A stretch of 64,000 nt of DNA from Polyporus tsugae (Eukaryota; Basidiomycota; Agaricomycetes; Polyporales; Polyporaceae). Numbering within the stretch: position 1 is the first letter of the stretch; the number at the start of each line of letters is the position of its first letter. Shown piece after piece: positions 21,170-33,522 of this stretch. Under the pieces are notes generated by a model. The model was not told where the DNA came from. It searched no databases and saw only the letters and a program-made list of their open reading frames with translations. A program made the translations under genes and the position numbers. Location of the stretch: positions 124,001 to 188,000 of the forward strand of contig JAHRBS010000002.1 in assembly GCA_024305745.1 (NCBI GenBank). Direction: 5' to 3'.

Positions 21170-24100
21170 CGTGCGGCGCAAAGAATTTTTGATGACTGGC
21201 GCGAGATGTCGATGAAGGCGGACAAGGCGAGGCGAAGGGAGCTGTTCGCAAATTCGAACTGGAATCCATTGGGCGCTTCCCGTCAGACATGCCGCGCAGC
21301 CGATTAGCTGGCACCGCACCTTGGCATGAACGGTCGAGCCGCGAGCCGTCCGACCGTCCCGGGGAGGACTCCGCTGGGCCCACCTCTCCGTGTTCGTGTC
21401 TTCCCGCCTCGCTATTTCAGGCTATTTCCCCGTTGCGGATAATGGATGACGGCATACGGTTCAGTACTGTCCCCGTCGATGCAGTCCAATGAGCGCGCGG
21501 AGTTCTGACGGACCAGTGATAGTGCACAGACCATCGCCGTCGCGTCTGACGCTACGACATCTAAGCGTCAGGTCGTCTGTCGAAGTCTACCATTCGGCGA
21601 TAACGAGGAACCAGTCGGAGCGTCTCTTCGAACTAGAGATCAAATATTGCGTGCCGCAGCCTGGTGGCTTATTGCAACTCCGATGGGATAAGTGGCGATA
21701 ACGCCGCAACGCGCCTCCGTCGCACGTTAAAACCTTCGAGTTGGCCTTCACGTTCGCGCGCCACGCGTTCACTTTGGCCTTCGGAGAGTGCGAGGAGCAA
21801 TGGACGATTGTACGAGTTCCCGGTCGGCGGTCGCAGACATCGTGTTCTTGGACCGAGGCGCCAGCGCCTTCTTGGATCTGTCAATGTGTTTGCTCATCAT
21901 CAGCCCCAGTCCGCTCGTGCGCTGACGTGCTCTGAGAAGGCGTCGCGTACTGAGTACTAGACATTGAACGTTCCTGAATGTCTTCACGTCCAACGACGCC
22001 ACAGACGTCCGCGCGCGGGCCCCCGAACGGCCCAGGCTGAGGTTCGGATCCGCATCGTCTGTCCCAGTCCTTTCACGATTGCCCTCCCAGATCGCCGGGG
22101 ACGCCTTTCCAGGCTTAGCGGGCGACGTGTCCGGTATGCTGGGCTCGGACGCTGATGAGTTTCATGAAGTATGAAATCACGGAGGTCGAGGACGGCGATA
22201 AGAACCAGGGCAATGTGGGGGACCGGGGACCGCCAGCGTGGCGGGGATCGTGGAGGTCGTGCATCAAGGCCGTGCGAATTTATTTAGCGACAGCACGGCT
22301 GAGAAGTTTTGCACAGCTTCGAGCGTTCTAGACCGTCGTCGACCTCCCCCCTCACAAGCACTTTTATACCAGTCATAATTCATTCCTAAAAGTCTTCTCT
22401 GCCCCATAGAATGTGAGGCCAAAGTCAAGCATTAAGGTCTCTGGGTATCTTCCATAAGCATATTCCTCTTTGTACTTCTCACTTACCAGCATCCTGGACG
22501 AGTCCGCGCGGAGGTGGGTCTTCGTGGCATTTTGGACGGACACACACACATTGGCCGATCAACCCCCTCTGGCTTCTATATGTTCTGATGCTCCGCTCTC
22601 CTTCCCGTCCAGGTTCACGTTCATTGGCTGGCACGCGCCATGGAGTTCATCAGGTAAGTATTGCGATATCTTTGGACATACTTCTTCGACACTGACAAAC
22701 GCTCGAGCAGGTGCATCGTATGGCCGAAGACAATTTGCACGCTTTCGGGGAGAAATCGGCCGCCTGCGGCGTTCATCGATCATCTCTCTCAGAGGGGACA
22801 CTCATTCCTCGGAACTGCGTTGCCGAATCGTTCAACGTCGCCTCGAATCCGTTCCTCGTCTGCTGTCTGACTTGTGCGCGCTCGGGGCAGGCGACAGGTT
22901 TATAAGCACTCTTCCTGCGCGATACGCTCGGAATTTCCCTTGGACCGTTCTCAGCGGCACTCTCGGTCCCGTTCAACCCGCCCAATTTCCCTCCATACTA
23001 TGACGGGCTTCCCTCATGCCGAAGGTATGCAATTCCGCTCAAGGCACCCCCTCTATCCGCCCATCCATGCACACCCAGACGCTGGTAGTGACACACGGGA
23101 CACGAAGGCACTCGCCAAATACATACATCCAATCGCGCGCAAACCACCTTGATTGGGTTGCTTGGCTCGATGGCAACCAACAACATCTCTTCGTTCGTAC
23201 GCAGCGCCGTCTCGCGTTCCCGGCTGCCCGAAGAAGCGCGTGTACGTATACCGCGTCTTCCTGTTCTCGTTCTCGGTCGCCTCCGCTTCTGGACGCCGAA
23301 GTGCGCACATATATGCACCTTCTCTCCGCGGACGGCCGACGCTTCTATCGATCTCTTGGGCCTAAAGTACATGGTATATGTCCCTCCGCGCCTCTCCCTC
23401 TTCGGCCGTCCTCCAGGTTCCCATCATCCTCAGCCGGACGGCCTGGCTGTTACGGTCCACGGAGAGCGCACCAGTATTCGGCTGCCTCAATGTATGCGGC
23501 AGTGTCCACCCGGAAGTATGCGGTTTTGCCTGGACACCCCTGACACTGTCCGCGCTAGGCTTTCACTGGGTCCCCGGAATGCCCGGAGTGAAATACGTCC
23601 CCCGACGTCCAACCAGGGTCCCCTTCCCTCTGCCAACAGTATCTAGGCTCCTCCTTTTGTCTCTCAGCAGATCCTTCGTGGTTGGGTCTGAAGGGAGGTG
23701 ATCCTCGGAGCGTCACCCGCGTCGCTTGTGGCGTCCCGCTGCCCTCGCACCTAGGATGGACAAAGATGGTGGGTGGGTTCTCACTTTGAAATCCTTGGTC
23801 TGGGCGTTGACGTTGACCTGCGAACTCGGTAGGAATTGTGCCTGAACGCGACCCGCATGGCCGGTACGGGCGAAGAGTGGCGTCTGCACTGTCCACGAGC
23901 TGTGTGATGGTCTTATCATTCGTCAAGAAGATTGGCCGGATTCGCTGGAGGTTTTCAGCTGTCGTGGCGTTTGACTGTAAGTACTAGCTGTGGCACGTGG
24001 TATGACTCAACCTGTTTTGCCTTGCCTAACAGGGACACTATACGTGACGCTTTGAATGCGGTACGTTTCTTTCAAGCAGGATGGGGTGTTTTGAAGACTT

Positions 24101-24298
24101 GGGCGACATACTCGAGGCAGCTGTGGGATCTGGTAAGGTTTCATATGCGAAGCTTCTCAATCGGAGAAACCACCATCCACTGTCCAACGCCTACCGCAGC
24201 ACCGCGGCACGACTTGTCCCCATGTCTCCTGTGCGTATGCGCATATAATACCTGAAGTCGGGGTATACGAAAGCGTTTCACCATCGTATGCTACCGCC
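21170..24298. other. 3.1 kb without a supported gene
   Basis: Several open frames of 60-180 codons overlap on both strands, but none shows a recognised domain, a signal peptide or consistent splice phase. Stretches at about 22600-23000 and 23340-23700 have coding-like frames beside GT/AG sites, so decayed or unrecognised genes are possible. I see no repeat arms or terminal inverted repeats here. Confidence 0.3.
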
Positions 24299-25303
24299 AT
24301 GTCGTTCCTCCCAAGCTCTGCCGCGTCGTCTGCCACCACACCGTCCATCTCAGGATCCTCATCTCTCCTCCCGCTCCTCCTACATTCTTCTGCCCTCACG
24401 CTCGAGTTCGCGCAGACCCCAAAGGGCGCGGCTTTCCTCGCCAAGCTACTAGAAAGCTCCCTCGACCCGGCCCACCCCTCGCACATCTCCCCCTCATCAA
24501 GATCAGGATCATCCGAGAAGGAGCCCATCGCCGTCCAAGGCTCCCAGCGCGCAGACAAGCTCCCCTTCGCCGACTTCGTCCGCCTCATCCGCAACGCCTC
24601 CACCACGATCCGCACGCTCCCCGTCACCACCATCGAGTCCTACCAGCACGGCGGCGACAACGCCGGCCTCATCCCGCACCGCTACTCCCTCCTCACCGTC
24701 TGCCACCCCTCCGGCGGCCCCCCGACGTACGTCAAGCTCCACATGCGCGCCGTCCAAGGCACCCTCGCGTCGGTCCTCACCGCCGAGCTCGCAGACGACC
24801 GCGCCGCGCTCGTCCGCCCCGCCGACCGCCGCCTCGCCGCGCTCGAAGGCGCCCCCCAGTCCCAGTCCCAGTCCCAGTCCCTCGCCCAGGGCCCCTCGCT
24901 CGACGCGCTCGCCGCGCTGCTCGACATCGTCGACAAGCGTGTGGGCCAGTACGACGTGCACGGGCGCAACTGCCTGTGGCTCGCGGACCTCGTCCTGTTC
25001 GGCTGCGCGCTCAAGTTCCGCGCGCGCTGGCTTGCGCCAGTGGGCACTGGGGCGCGGCTCGTCCCCGACGCGCCGCTGCGGCAGTACCTGCGCGGGGAGG
25101 TGGACGCGCTCGCGGCGTCGACGCAGTGCTTCCTGCTCGAGGGGCTGCCGTGGTGGCTCGGGAGCGCGTACGCGGCGCTGGGGCGCACGTTTGGCGCGTT
25201 CGACATGCAGCACGAGGTCGAGGACGTGGTGGGCAAGTGGCGGGACTTTGTTGGGGCCGCTGTGCCTGCTGGGGTTGAGGCGGCGGAGGACGCGCGGGCG
25301 TAG
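24299..25303 (+). CDS. Unknown single-exon protein, founder-like member of a four-copy family
   Basis: It is one uninterrupted frame of 334 codons with strong third-position G/C bias, unlike the flanking DNA. No named domain is recognised. Visible segments are a Ser-rich N-terminus, FADFVRLIRNAS, YVKLHMRAVQGTLASVLT, a short QSQSQSQ repeat encoded by CAGTCC-type units, then YDVHGRNCLWLADLVLF, a basic region and a conserved end (STQCFLLEG, FGAFDMQHEVEDVVGKWRDF). The NC.W.AD segment resembles the catalytic-Cys helix of papain-fold LRAT/NlpC-like proteins, but no matching His was assigned, so this is only a suggestion. Decayed relatives lie at 28.4, 35.5 and 62.4 kb. It is the only intact copy in the window. 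Confidence 0.7.
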   Translation: MSFLPSSAASSATTPSISGSSSLLPLLLHSSALTLEFAQTPKGAAFLAKLLESSLDPAHPSHISPSSRSGSSEKEPIAVQGSQRADKLPFADFVRLIRNASTTIRTLPVTTIESYQHGGDNAGLIPHRYSLLTVCHPSGGPPTYVKLHMRAVQGTLASVLTAELADDRAALVRPADRRLAALEGAPQSQSQSQSLAQGPSLDALAALLDIVDKRVGQYDVHGRNCLWLADLVLFGCALKFRARWLAPVGTGARLVPDAPLRQYLRGEVDALAASTQCFLLEGLPWWLGSAYAALGRTFGAFDMQHEVEDVVGKWRDFVGAAVPAGVEAAEDARA

Positions 25304-26825
25304 GGTTTGGGGGCCTTTGAATGGTGATCTATGCTCTGAGGAAGTTGACTTGAAGTCGTAAATACAAGGGTATCACATGTGCATCTGCCCGCACACCGTC
25401 CGCGTCCCGTCTGACCTTGAACTGCTATCTCACACACGATCGGGCACAACTTGTGCATCGCCGGGTCCTTTCGGGAGCAGTTGCATAATTGTGAAAGCGG
25501 GAGGGAGTTGAAGGCCACCTCGTGCACGAAGTGGACGCCATCCGCAGCCCTGAGGAATGGCGCGACGATGTATGAAAGTCGTACCGCCTTGGCGCATAGG
25601 GATCGGGCTGCGACGAACTAACGTTCGAGCCAGCCCGTGTCCCGATTAACTCGCGGCGGAGGACGTTTGATAGGGTTCCTAGGGGAAGAACACTGCGAAC
25701 GTTCGGACATGCAGCTTACCGCGCGAATTGCATATGCGGGGACGAGGGGGCCCAGCACGGCGAGTTCGGAGTAGATGTGGGCTGAGCGCTCGCAGAGAGC
25801 TTCCTGCACAGCGCGAACATCGAAGCTGTCAGCCCGACCGTGTCGCAATTGAGATAGGCTACGACGTACAGATCTGTGGCACCAGTGAGGTAGATCATCG
25901 TAGCGCGTTTTGTGATGGTGCTTAGGACTTCAGCAAGGGTAGAAGCCCCGGGTCGCCATCCTCTTGAAGGGCGACGTACGCATTCGGATCCCCAAGATTG
26001 TCATGCATGAGAGCACTTGAGGTAGTATCTGATGCAGCAATAATCGCGAGGATGCCATGGCTAGTGAGGTGCCTTGTTGAAGGGGGTCCGCTTTGACCTC
26101 CGCTCGGAGCGTCCACACAGTTCGTACCAGTATTGCCAGAGTGACGCCTTGGCAAGCGACCTGGATGGGTATTGGAACAAGGCGTGAGCGAATGGCGCAA
26201 GTGAGATTGTAGAGACGTCGACGAGAACCAGGCCGAGCCAAAGGGATATTGAATAGATCGACCAGTTCAAGGAGCCATCCAAGGGGTTGCCACAGACCGG
26301 CCATCGCAGACTGAGTGGACTTCGGGACGGCACAACGCTCGGGTCACTATTTGCGCTTGTTGTGGTTGTGGCTGCAATCGCGTCCAGCTGCTCGGAGTCG
26401 GAACGCAAACTTCATCCTGCACCTCTAATACAGGTTCCCCACTGCCATATTCAGTGAGTGTCTGGCCGACTCTGAAGTACGATAGATATTTAAAGGGGCT
26501 CGCAATGTTCTCATGCTCATAGGAATCTCCCGCTACAGGGCTATGATGTCGTGTCTACGGTCTACCCGTCACACTGGCCCCAAACTCTCTTTCAGCATGG
26601 TACTGCGCTCTCGACTGACAGCGCAGGGGTAGGGAGACCATCAGATGAAAGGCAAGTGCTACTAATTCTCATCACACTTGACGTCTGATATTACTTTATC
26701 GGCGCTGTACTAGTAGCTATTATAAACGTACGCCTTACATGCAAACCTTCTCAACGATCCGGGGGGTCATCCTTCGCTGTCAAAGGTCACAATTCCACGG
26801 GCATTCCTCGTTCTTACATACCACC
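25304..26825. other. Intergenic with possible decayed membrane-protein frames on minus strand
   Basis: Minus-strand frames at 25930-26408 and 25716-25898 contain hydrophobic stretches (for example WLGLVLVDVSTISL and MTILGI). They are broken and lack a start, an end or clear splice logic. They could be remains of a multi-span membrane protein, but support is weak. Confidence 0.2.
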
Positions 26826-26930
26826 ATGGCTCCAGCTGGTCCATCCGCACACAGAGCTCTGAGATTTGGTATGTCTGTCCCTTTCATTACCAACGTTGCT
26901 GGCCGCTGATCCGATGAAGCGACGCTAGCT

Positions 26931-28355
26931 ATGCCATGGGCTCTCTTGCTTTCCTTGTCCATGCTCTTCGCTCCCGTCATTTCTGGCCTAGTAAACGTCA
27001 CCGTCGATGACCAACTCGGAGACCCCACCACTGGCATGATTCCGGAGTATCTACCGAACGACGGGACGTGGCACGTCGGTTCCCCCACTGAGGACTGCCC
27101 AGCTTGCAACATCCAACCGTCGACATTGGATCTCGACCAAGTCTATGAGCAGACCTGGCACGACGCAACATACTATCCTCACGTTACCCCTGCAACTATA
27201 ACCGTCCGCTTCACTGGATCCGCAGTGTACGTGTTCAACATCCTCCCAAACACGCTCCTCAATACCGACACGTATGCGAACATCTCCTTTTCCATCGACG
27301 GAGAGGACGACGGTATATTCACTCGCACTCCTAATTTCAGCCCCACTATCTTGTACAACCAGCTCGTGTACCAAAACACGGCGCTGCACAATGGTCCTCA
27401 TACCCTTATCATGACTGCCGCCGGTACCAGTTCGCTCATCCTGTTCGACTACCTGCTCTATACCACTCAAAGCAATGATATAACGTCGACTACTGCTCCA
27501 CAAGACACCCCTCGGTCCTCATCCTTGAGCACATCCACGTCCACAAGCGCTTCTCACGACTCCTCTCACTCCTCGTCATTCAGCCCACCCACTGCGTCGA
27601 CAAACAACGCCCGTCTGCCCTCATCGTTCAGCGCACCTCCGTCAACAAGCATTCCTAACGGCGCCTCTCAGTCCTCATCATCCAGCACACCACTGTCGAC
27701 AGGCTCTCCTACCGGCTCCTCTCAGTCCCCATCTTCTAGCACATCGGTCGATGCAGTCATTGGAGCAGTAGTCGGAGGCACCGCTCTTCTTGGGCTCACA
27801 ACCGGGGTATTCCTTCTCCGTAGAAGGCGCGCACGCTCAGCAAGACCCGCGCAGTTGCAAGGAGGGTCCGAAAACAATCACCATGGCGAATACAGAGAGA
27901 ATGGCACATCCATAATGGTTTTGGCAACCCCGATCTCCCCGCCCGAGTCCATCATCCGGTCGCTTGACGGCGCGTTGACGGACAACCTGCCTGGCCTGGC
28001 GTCCGATGATGCATCCGGACATACACGCCCATCTCCCTCTACTGCAGACGCTGGATCACGTTCGACAGCTGTATGGGCGAAAGATTGTGTGGAGCTTATC
28101 CGGAGACTCGAGGCCCTCCAGAGTACGAGGTCAGCACTCTCATCTGAGTCCCCCGCTGGCCACTCTCGATCGGAAATCAGCGGTGGGAGCACAACGGAGA
28201 CGGTAGTTCGGAGGTTGGAGGCGGAGATCGCGGCAGTACAAGGCAGGTTCGCAGCCTTGAGCGCACAGTTGACGGACGAGCGTCGCGGGGATCGAGATCC
28301 TAACCGCTCCCTGCCTATGCGGAGTGATAGGCTCGCGGTTGAATCCCCCCTGTAG
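26931..28355 (+). CDS. Single-pass type I membrane protein with Ser/Thr-rich stalk
   Basis: The 474-aa frame starts with a signal peptide (MPWALLLSLSMLFAPVISG). An ectodomain of about 180 residues follows with VTVDDQLGD, TWHDATYYP, ITVRFTGSAVYVFNILPNT and SLILFDYLLYT. It is a beta-rich module common in Agaricomycete surface proteins. Next are a Ser/Thr-rich, probably O-glycosylated stalk (about 185-285), one transmembrane helix (VIGAVVGGTALLGLTTGVFLL), a stop-transfer RRRRAR, and a cytoplasmic tail ending in a coiled-coil-like RLEAEIAAVQGRFAALSAQL. A small upstream exon at 26826-26874 (MAPAGPSAHRALRF) could splice in phase to 26926, so the start is not certain. The function is unknown; surface sensing is plausible. 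Its last 230 bp are duplicated at 62.96-63.11 kb. Confidence 0.75.
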   Translation: MPWALLLSLSMLFAPVISGLVNVTVDDQLGDPTTGMIPEYLPNDGTWHVGSPTEDCPACNIQPSTLDLDQVYEQTWHDATYYPHVTPATITVRFTGSAVYVFNILPNTLLNTDTYANISFSIDGEDDGIFTRTPNFSPTILYNQLVYQNTALHNGPHTLIMTAAGTSSLILFDYLLYTTQSNDITSTTAPQDTPRSSSLSTSTSTSASHDSSHSSSFSPPTASTNNARLPSSFSAPPSTSIPNGASQSSSSSTPLSTGSPTGSSQSPSSSTSVDAVIGAVVGGTALLGLTTGVFLLRRRRARSARPAQLQGGSENNHHGEYRENGTSIMVLATPISPPESIIRSLDGALTDNLPGLASDDASGHTRPSPSTADAGSRSTAVWAKDCVELIRRLEALQSTRSALSSESPAGHSRSEISGGSTTETVVRRLEAEIAAVQGRFAALSAQLTDERRGDRDPNRSLPMRSDRLAVESPL

Positions 28356-28389
28356 AGGCGGCTACGTGCACAAGTAAGCCCACTTTGTG

Positions 28390-28860
28390 GTTCGTATTTC
28401 GCCATCCGATGCTGACAAAACGATCCTATATACTACGTTTCGCCACTATGAAAGACTTCCTTGCCTTCCTCGCCGCCGGCCAAGCGTACAGGAGCAGCCT
28501 TCGGCGTCCTTCGTTCGCGGATATCTCGCGATGCAAGTGGACTCTCGTGTAATGTCAGTGATAGCGTTGTGCTCGTCAACGACGATCTTCCGGGCCACTT
28601 CCCTCCCTCACATTCGTACGAAGCCGGAACGATTCAAGACCTGGGCTCTTGAGTCCTCTTCGGCGGCGCGCTCAGATTCCGCGCCCGGAACTGAGGCGTG
28701 GCTGCCATTCCCCGACGCAGCGCTCCGCCAGTCCCTTCGCGGAGAGAGCGACGGGCTGGCGGCATTGATGCAGTGCTTCCCTCCGGAGGGAAGTTGGCGT
28801 CCTGGAGGACTCGCCGGCGTAGAGTTTGGGGGCTTTTGAACGGGAATGCGCCATCACCAG
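28390..28860 (+). pseudogene. Decayed copy of the 24.3 kb gene family (left arm)
   Basis: A translation near 28650 gives VLFGGALRFRARN then a stop, and near 28715 DAALRQSLRGESDGLAALMQ then CFPPEG. These match VLFGCALKFRARW and DAPLRQYLRGEVDALAASTQ then CFLLEG of the intact gene at 24.3 kb. Even the 3' flank (GTTTGGGGGC.TTTGAA) is shared. Frames shift several times and the 5' half is hardly recognisable. The same remnant recurs inverted at 62.35-62.87 kb. Confidence 0.65.
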
Positions 28861-29259
28861 TACTTCAAATGCAGTGGCATTTGTCGCGTGCGGTGTTCTT
28901 CGAGGGACCGCAAGAAATCCGGGAAATACTTGACTAGTAGTGTATAGTAGTACTGGAGGGGGGATGGGTGATCGTGGCCGTCCCATCATGGACGCACGGA
29001 ATTTGAACAACGAACTGGGCCTTGTCGCGCGCAGGCCGTGAGATGTGTTCTGTCTATGGTTTACGGTCATCGTATGCCTGACGATTTTGATATTTTCACA
29101 ACACTAGTGAAGTGCCAATGTGAGTGTCCGCTCTGGCGTAATTGACAGCCAGGGGATGATGTCCTTTCGGGGTGATTCGGCACATGAGATCGTACACGTA
29201 CACCGGCCAGGCTTTCCTAAAGTACAAAATGCTTCCGAGAGCACTGCGGCGCACGCCGT

Positions 29260-29885
29260 TCACCAGCAACGCTGGTTCACCACGCTGAAGTCGACTTCCC
29301 TAAACTCGACCTGAACGCGCCAGCCGGCATGCTTCTCGTGCCACGTCTTGATGAGGAACGCGTTCCTGAGCAGCAGCTCGACCTTCCAGGGGTCCCACCG
29401 GAGGTTGACCTGTTCCCAATCCAAACACCGTGAATCGGATGCGTCGCCAGTGGTGCTGAGAATAACCATGGACTTACGGTGAAGTAGTAGAAGTACTCGC
29501 TCCCAATCGTCTTCCCGAGCCTCCCCTTGGTGTTGGTCGGGTAAGTTGTCTCGTTGTCGCGTCGGTCGAGCTTGAGCACGCGGCCGTCCTACAGGTTAGG
29601 GCACCCAAACCGATAGTCACTGTGGTCAATACACCCTCCGTAGCACGCCGTTGAATATGCGACACTCACCATGCCATGGAGTGCCAGCCGCTCGAGCACA
29701 CGCGGCGAGGGGGGAGTGGGCGAAATCGGCGCACGGTAGTCCGGCAGGTGGTGGTCCTTGAGCTGGTGAAGCTCCCACAGCGAAAATGGGTGCGAGACTT
29801 CCTTCGTCTGCGTGTCGCGATACTCGTAGCTGACTTCTCCGGGATACACGGGCATGGTGGGCTCCAGGTACCTGTTGTTGGACAT
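29260..29885 (-). CDS. Unknown 158-aa protein (left-arm copy)
   Basis: Three exons on the minus strand (29885-29670, 29588-29478, 29409-29260) join in phase to 158 aa. Segments are MSNNRYLEPTMPVYPG, a Tyr/Pro-rich middle (YRAPISPTPPSPRVLERL), GSEYFYYFTVNLRWDP, KVELLLRNAFLIKTWHEKH and EVDFSVVNQR. There is no signal peptide, membrane helix or known domain. The right-arm copy at 61.5 kb has identical intron positions, an identical first exon in protein and about eight substitutions in the rest. That two duplicated copies stay intact while neighbours decay suggests the protein is under constraint or the duplication is young. Confidence 0.75.
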
Positions 29886-29981
29886 TTCGCGAGACGACGG
29901 AAGCTAGTTCGAAGCACAGGAGGGTGTGAAGGTGGGAGACTGGGTTGCACGGCGAGGGCTTTATCGTTCATCTACTGCACC

Positions 29982-29988
29982 TTATATA
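29982..29988 (-). promoter_or_regulatory. TATA box of the 158-aa gene (left copy)
   Basis: TATATAA on the minus strand lies about 100 bp before the ATG. It is conserved at the same distance in the right-arm copy (61384-61390). Confidence 0.5.
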
Positions 29989-29989
29989 C

Positions 29990-31289
29990 TCCAGAGAGAA
30001 AGGGCCACTACGTTAGCCAAAGCAGCGGTGGTGGCATTGAACGGGAAGGACTGGGGGTGAGGGATCCGGAACATACCCAAGCGCCATTTTCCTAACGACC
30101 CAGCTGTCGTTGTCTCGGCCGCCATGTCTAGACCAAGGTCAATGGCACGCACGAACCGATGTCAGCTTTATTGGAACGGTGCGCTTTGTGCAGTCGGTTG
30201 GGGGTCGATTGAATACATCCTAGAAATGAAACGTGGCAAGACATGTTTTTGAGCTTGCATAGCACGCTGTCGGCCCAGAAAGAAAACCTGTCGGAGAATG
30301 CATGAGCCCGACGCCGACATCAAAGGAATAAAAATACATAATTTATACCACCCTTAAGTTCAGCGTGATCTCTCACGGTACAAAGCGGACAATTGTGTTT
30401 GAACCCCACCTAAAGAATAGTCACGGTCAGCGCAACAAGACAGTGGCATGAAAGAAACTGTTACTGACCGCCACAACATCCACCGTCCATTGCAGTCCGT
30501 TTTCGCCGTCCTCCATACTTTTACTCCATGAGGTTCCCGCCTTCGTCTCCTCAGTTTCACTTGTTTTCTGTGCAGATGTGGATAGCCTCATTGTCAGCGG
30601 AGAAGTGGACTCGCGTCCGTGGCAAGCCGAGACCGCGCCGATGGCGTGAAGAAAATATACTTATGCTGGGAGACACGGTCACCGACTGCCGCCTCTCGCA
30701 GAAAATACATGGTCCCTTCAGTCGGCGATCTGGGTTCACTGTTTCAGACGGAGGTTCGTGAACGGCGAAGGTGTACGTAGGACTGGAAGCCTGAGGACCT
30801 CAGTCTCAGCCTGAGCGCGCGCTAGCCCAATGGGCGCTTTCCCGCTCTCGTCTCCCGTCTCTCTCCCCCTCGCACTCTTCTCCGTTGCGCTCCCTGACCA
30901 CCACCACCACCACCACCACCTTCCCCTACTGGATGTAGCGGTGTTGACCGCGGCATCTGACACACCTCCCTGCTCCTCTGCTGTCTGCTCCCGGTGGTGT
31001 TGACCATTGTGGGTGCTGTACTCCTTCCCTCCGAGTCCTTGTCTGGCCTTTTCGGAGTCGCGCCGACCAAGGGATAGCCTCCCGCAGTGCCAGAAGGAAA
31101 CCAAAACAAAAGTAAGCCTTGAAATACCCCACCCGACAATCTGTTGTCTTATGTCAGTCTCCAGCACGTTGTTTCCTCCTTCCTCTTATCCCCATCCTCA
31201 CGACCACACTGCCGCCCTCGCCCTCGCCGACCACCCTCGCCCTTACCGCCGCCCATCGTGACGCCACTGTCACGGCAAGAGTCTCAATC
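29990..31289. other. Divergent intergenic region of left arm
   Basis: The region between the 158-aa gene and the kinase-like gene has no supported gene. Most of it is conserved in the right arm (60.1-61.4 kb). It contains the (CCA)n tract and must hold promoters for both divergent genes. Confidence 0.4.
30898..30920 (+). repeat. (CCA)n microsatellite
   Basis: It has about eight CCA units. The matching site in the right arm (about 60452-60470, as GGT) is shorter and interrupted, showing length change since duplication. Confidence 0.8.
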
Positions 31290-33522
31290 ATGGATGTTAC
31301 GACGTTTAGGGCGATGCTCAACGCGGAGCCACACCACTTCGAGGCCGAGTTCAACAAACCATATGAACAGCTCAAGGCCAGTGACATCCTGGAGAAGGCT
31401 GTGAAGTTCCTCAAGGACTATTTCACACATCGGCGAGCCGATGAGAACGTTCCCAATGATATGAGGAGCCGACTTTTGCTTCGTTACTTAACAGAGGTGC
31501 GCAAAGTAGTTCAGATCCCCCTGTCCTGGACTCATGATTCGCAGGAGGACGCCTTTGCCATCAGTTCAGCGCATCAGCCCGGTTCGCCCATTTCAGAGCT
31601 ATTCCCTAACCCCTACACTCGCTTGGCCACCGACTGGTATCGGACAACCGGCTACAACCTCTCCTCGGTCGCCGTAGAAGACGACGCTCTACTTGCGTCC
31701 GTATCCCCATCGCAGGACACCACTAGAGTCCGGTGGTACATCTTACTGTCTGGTATGTCAAATTAGTCGGACACTGCTACTGGCCCGTGATCCAAACATT
31801 TTACCCAGCATCACTTGACCCGCACCGCTTTTTTGTGCCCATGGGGGTCCAAGATGCTGCCGCCCTCGCTCTAGGTTTGTGATTTCGCATGACTTGTTCC
31901 TTGTCAACCACTCATATATCTTGAGCAGCTCGCAAAGATTACATGAAGCGAGTGGTGGAGAACCTGGCCACTAGGGCCTCGACCGGGCTGGCACCGCCAG
32001 CCAATGGTCCCAACGGACCTGACCCCATCCTGCTTGATCCTATCTTCGCCGAAGCCTACAACTTGCTCTTGAACCCTGACCTCGTCGAGCTTGAGGAGAG
32101 CTCACACGAATGTGATTTCGATATATACAATGTGGTCAGCCACCTCACGATCATTTGCAACACCACATATACATATCTCACTGAACGCGACTTTAACACG
32201 GCTGTCGTCTCTGTTCTACAACCTCTTCTCGACTTCATATCTCTGGAGTCGCACTTCATCGTTTATGATAACAATGATAACAAAGTGACGGAGATTGACT
32301 GGTTGTCGTTCTGCCGCACTGTTCATGGCCTTGCATGTGTTCTGTTCAGTGGAGAGGGCAAGAAGGAACATAGCACTGGGGAGAACCCTGTACTTCAGCA
32401 CTTCCTCTTGCTGCAACACCTCTTTGCGGTCTCTGAGGTAAGAGGATCAACACAGTGATTCCTCTTCACACTTTTCTGACATATATTTCACAGGAACTCA
32501 AGCACTACCAGATGTTGACTGGCTGTTCTTTCATGGTCCTGACGGTGGAGGGTCCTGTCTTGAATGTCTGGTTCGGGTATTTCGGCGACAAGCTTTATGG
32601 CGCGCGGTTCTTCGCAGTCGACCTCTTGGACTCTGTATGTGGATCATTGCTGAAGAAGGACCATGATCTCGCAGTCAAGCTTCAGATTGTTCGGAACACT
32701 GTGAGGAAGTTACACCATCGCTACATCAATCTTCACGCCTGCACAAGGCATCTGTCACTCCCTTACCTCCTTCCCCAACCGTTGTCCCTCCTGCAATGTC
32801 TCATCCCTGCACCTGCCCCTGAGGTTGTCGACAGTCTTGCGTCCTTGAAACTCAATATTGTCGAATATGTCGCCTCCCCCAACTACCCTTTGCGCTGCCT
32901 CTACAAAGGTGTCATAACTGAGTCTGGTGAAAAACGCCACGTCTATATCAAGTTCGTCGCGAACTATGGCGAAGCCGCACACAGGCTCCTTGCGCAACAG
33001 GACCCTCCTCTTGCGCCAAAGCTGTACTGGTGTGGCGAAGTCATCAATGGCAAGACTATGGTTGTCATGGAAGAATTAGGGCGTGGCCGTAGCAATATCC
33101 ACCTCCGCAATTCTAATTCCAACGACAGGGCCATCATCAAGCGGGATATTCGTCAAGCCCTCAATGTCTTGCATGCGAATCATCTCGTCCACGGTGACGT
33201 CCGCGACCCGAACATGGTGATCGCACATGGGCATGGACACCTTATTGACTTTGACTCTTCTGGAGAGGAGGGTGTTGTGAGGTATCCGCGGTCACTCAAC
33301 CCGAAGGTTGCTTGGTTTGAGTCAATTGCAGCAGAGGACCTTGCATTTAGGCGCATCCGAAAGGAACATGACAACTTCAGATTCGAGAGGACGCTCGAGG
33401 AGCTGCTCGGATTGCATGACACACCCAAGCGGGCTAGGTCGGAGGGCAAGGAGGGGCAAGGGGACAAGGAGACCAAGAGGTTGAGAAGTGGTGGTGGCTC
33501 TGTAGTCAGGCTGGACATTTGA
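31290..33522 (+). CDS. Protein with C-terminal kinase-like domain (complete left-arm copy)
   Basis: Exons 31290-31752, 31809-31874, 31929-32437 and 32494-33522 give 688 aa. Exons 1-3 (about residues 1-346) encode a helical N-terminal part of unknown type (MDVTTFRAMLNAEPHHFEAE, DPIFAEAYNLLLNPDLVELE). Exon 4 carries a protein-kinase-like fold: HVYIKF (candidate beta-3 Lys), TMVVMEELG (hinge side), VHGDVRDPNMVI (catalytic loop with HGD near residue 578) and HLIDFDSSG (DFG-equivalent near residue 598). The HGD...IDFD pattern is that of atypical fungal kinase-like proteins rather than classical HRD...DFG kinases, and activity is plausible but unproven. The tail is Lys/Arg/Glu-rich (KRARSEGKEG). 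All splice sites and phases are intact. The right-arm copy has lost exon 4. Confidence 0.78.

Noticed and set aside
24509..25527. Long antisense open frames opposite the 24.3 kb gene
   Set aside because: They are shadows of a G/C-biased coding strand; no start context, motif or splice support.
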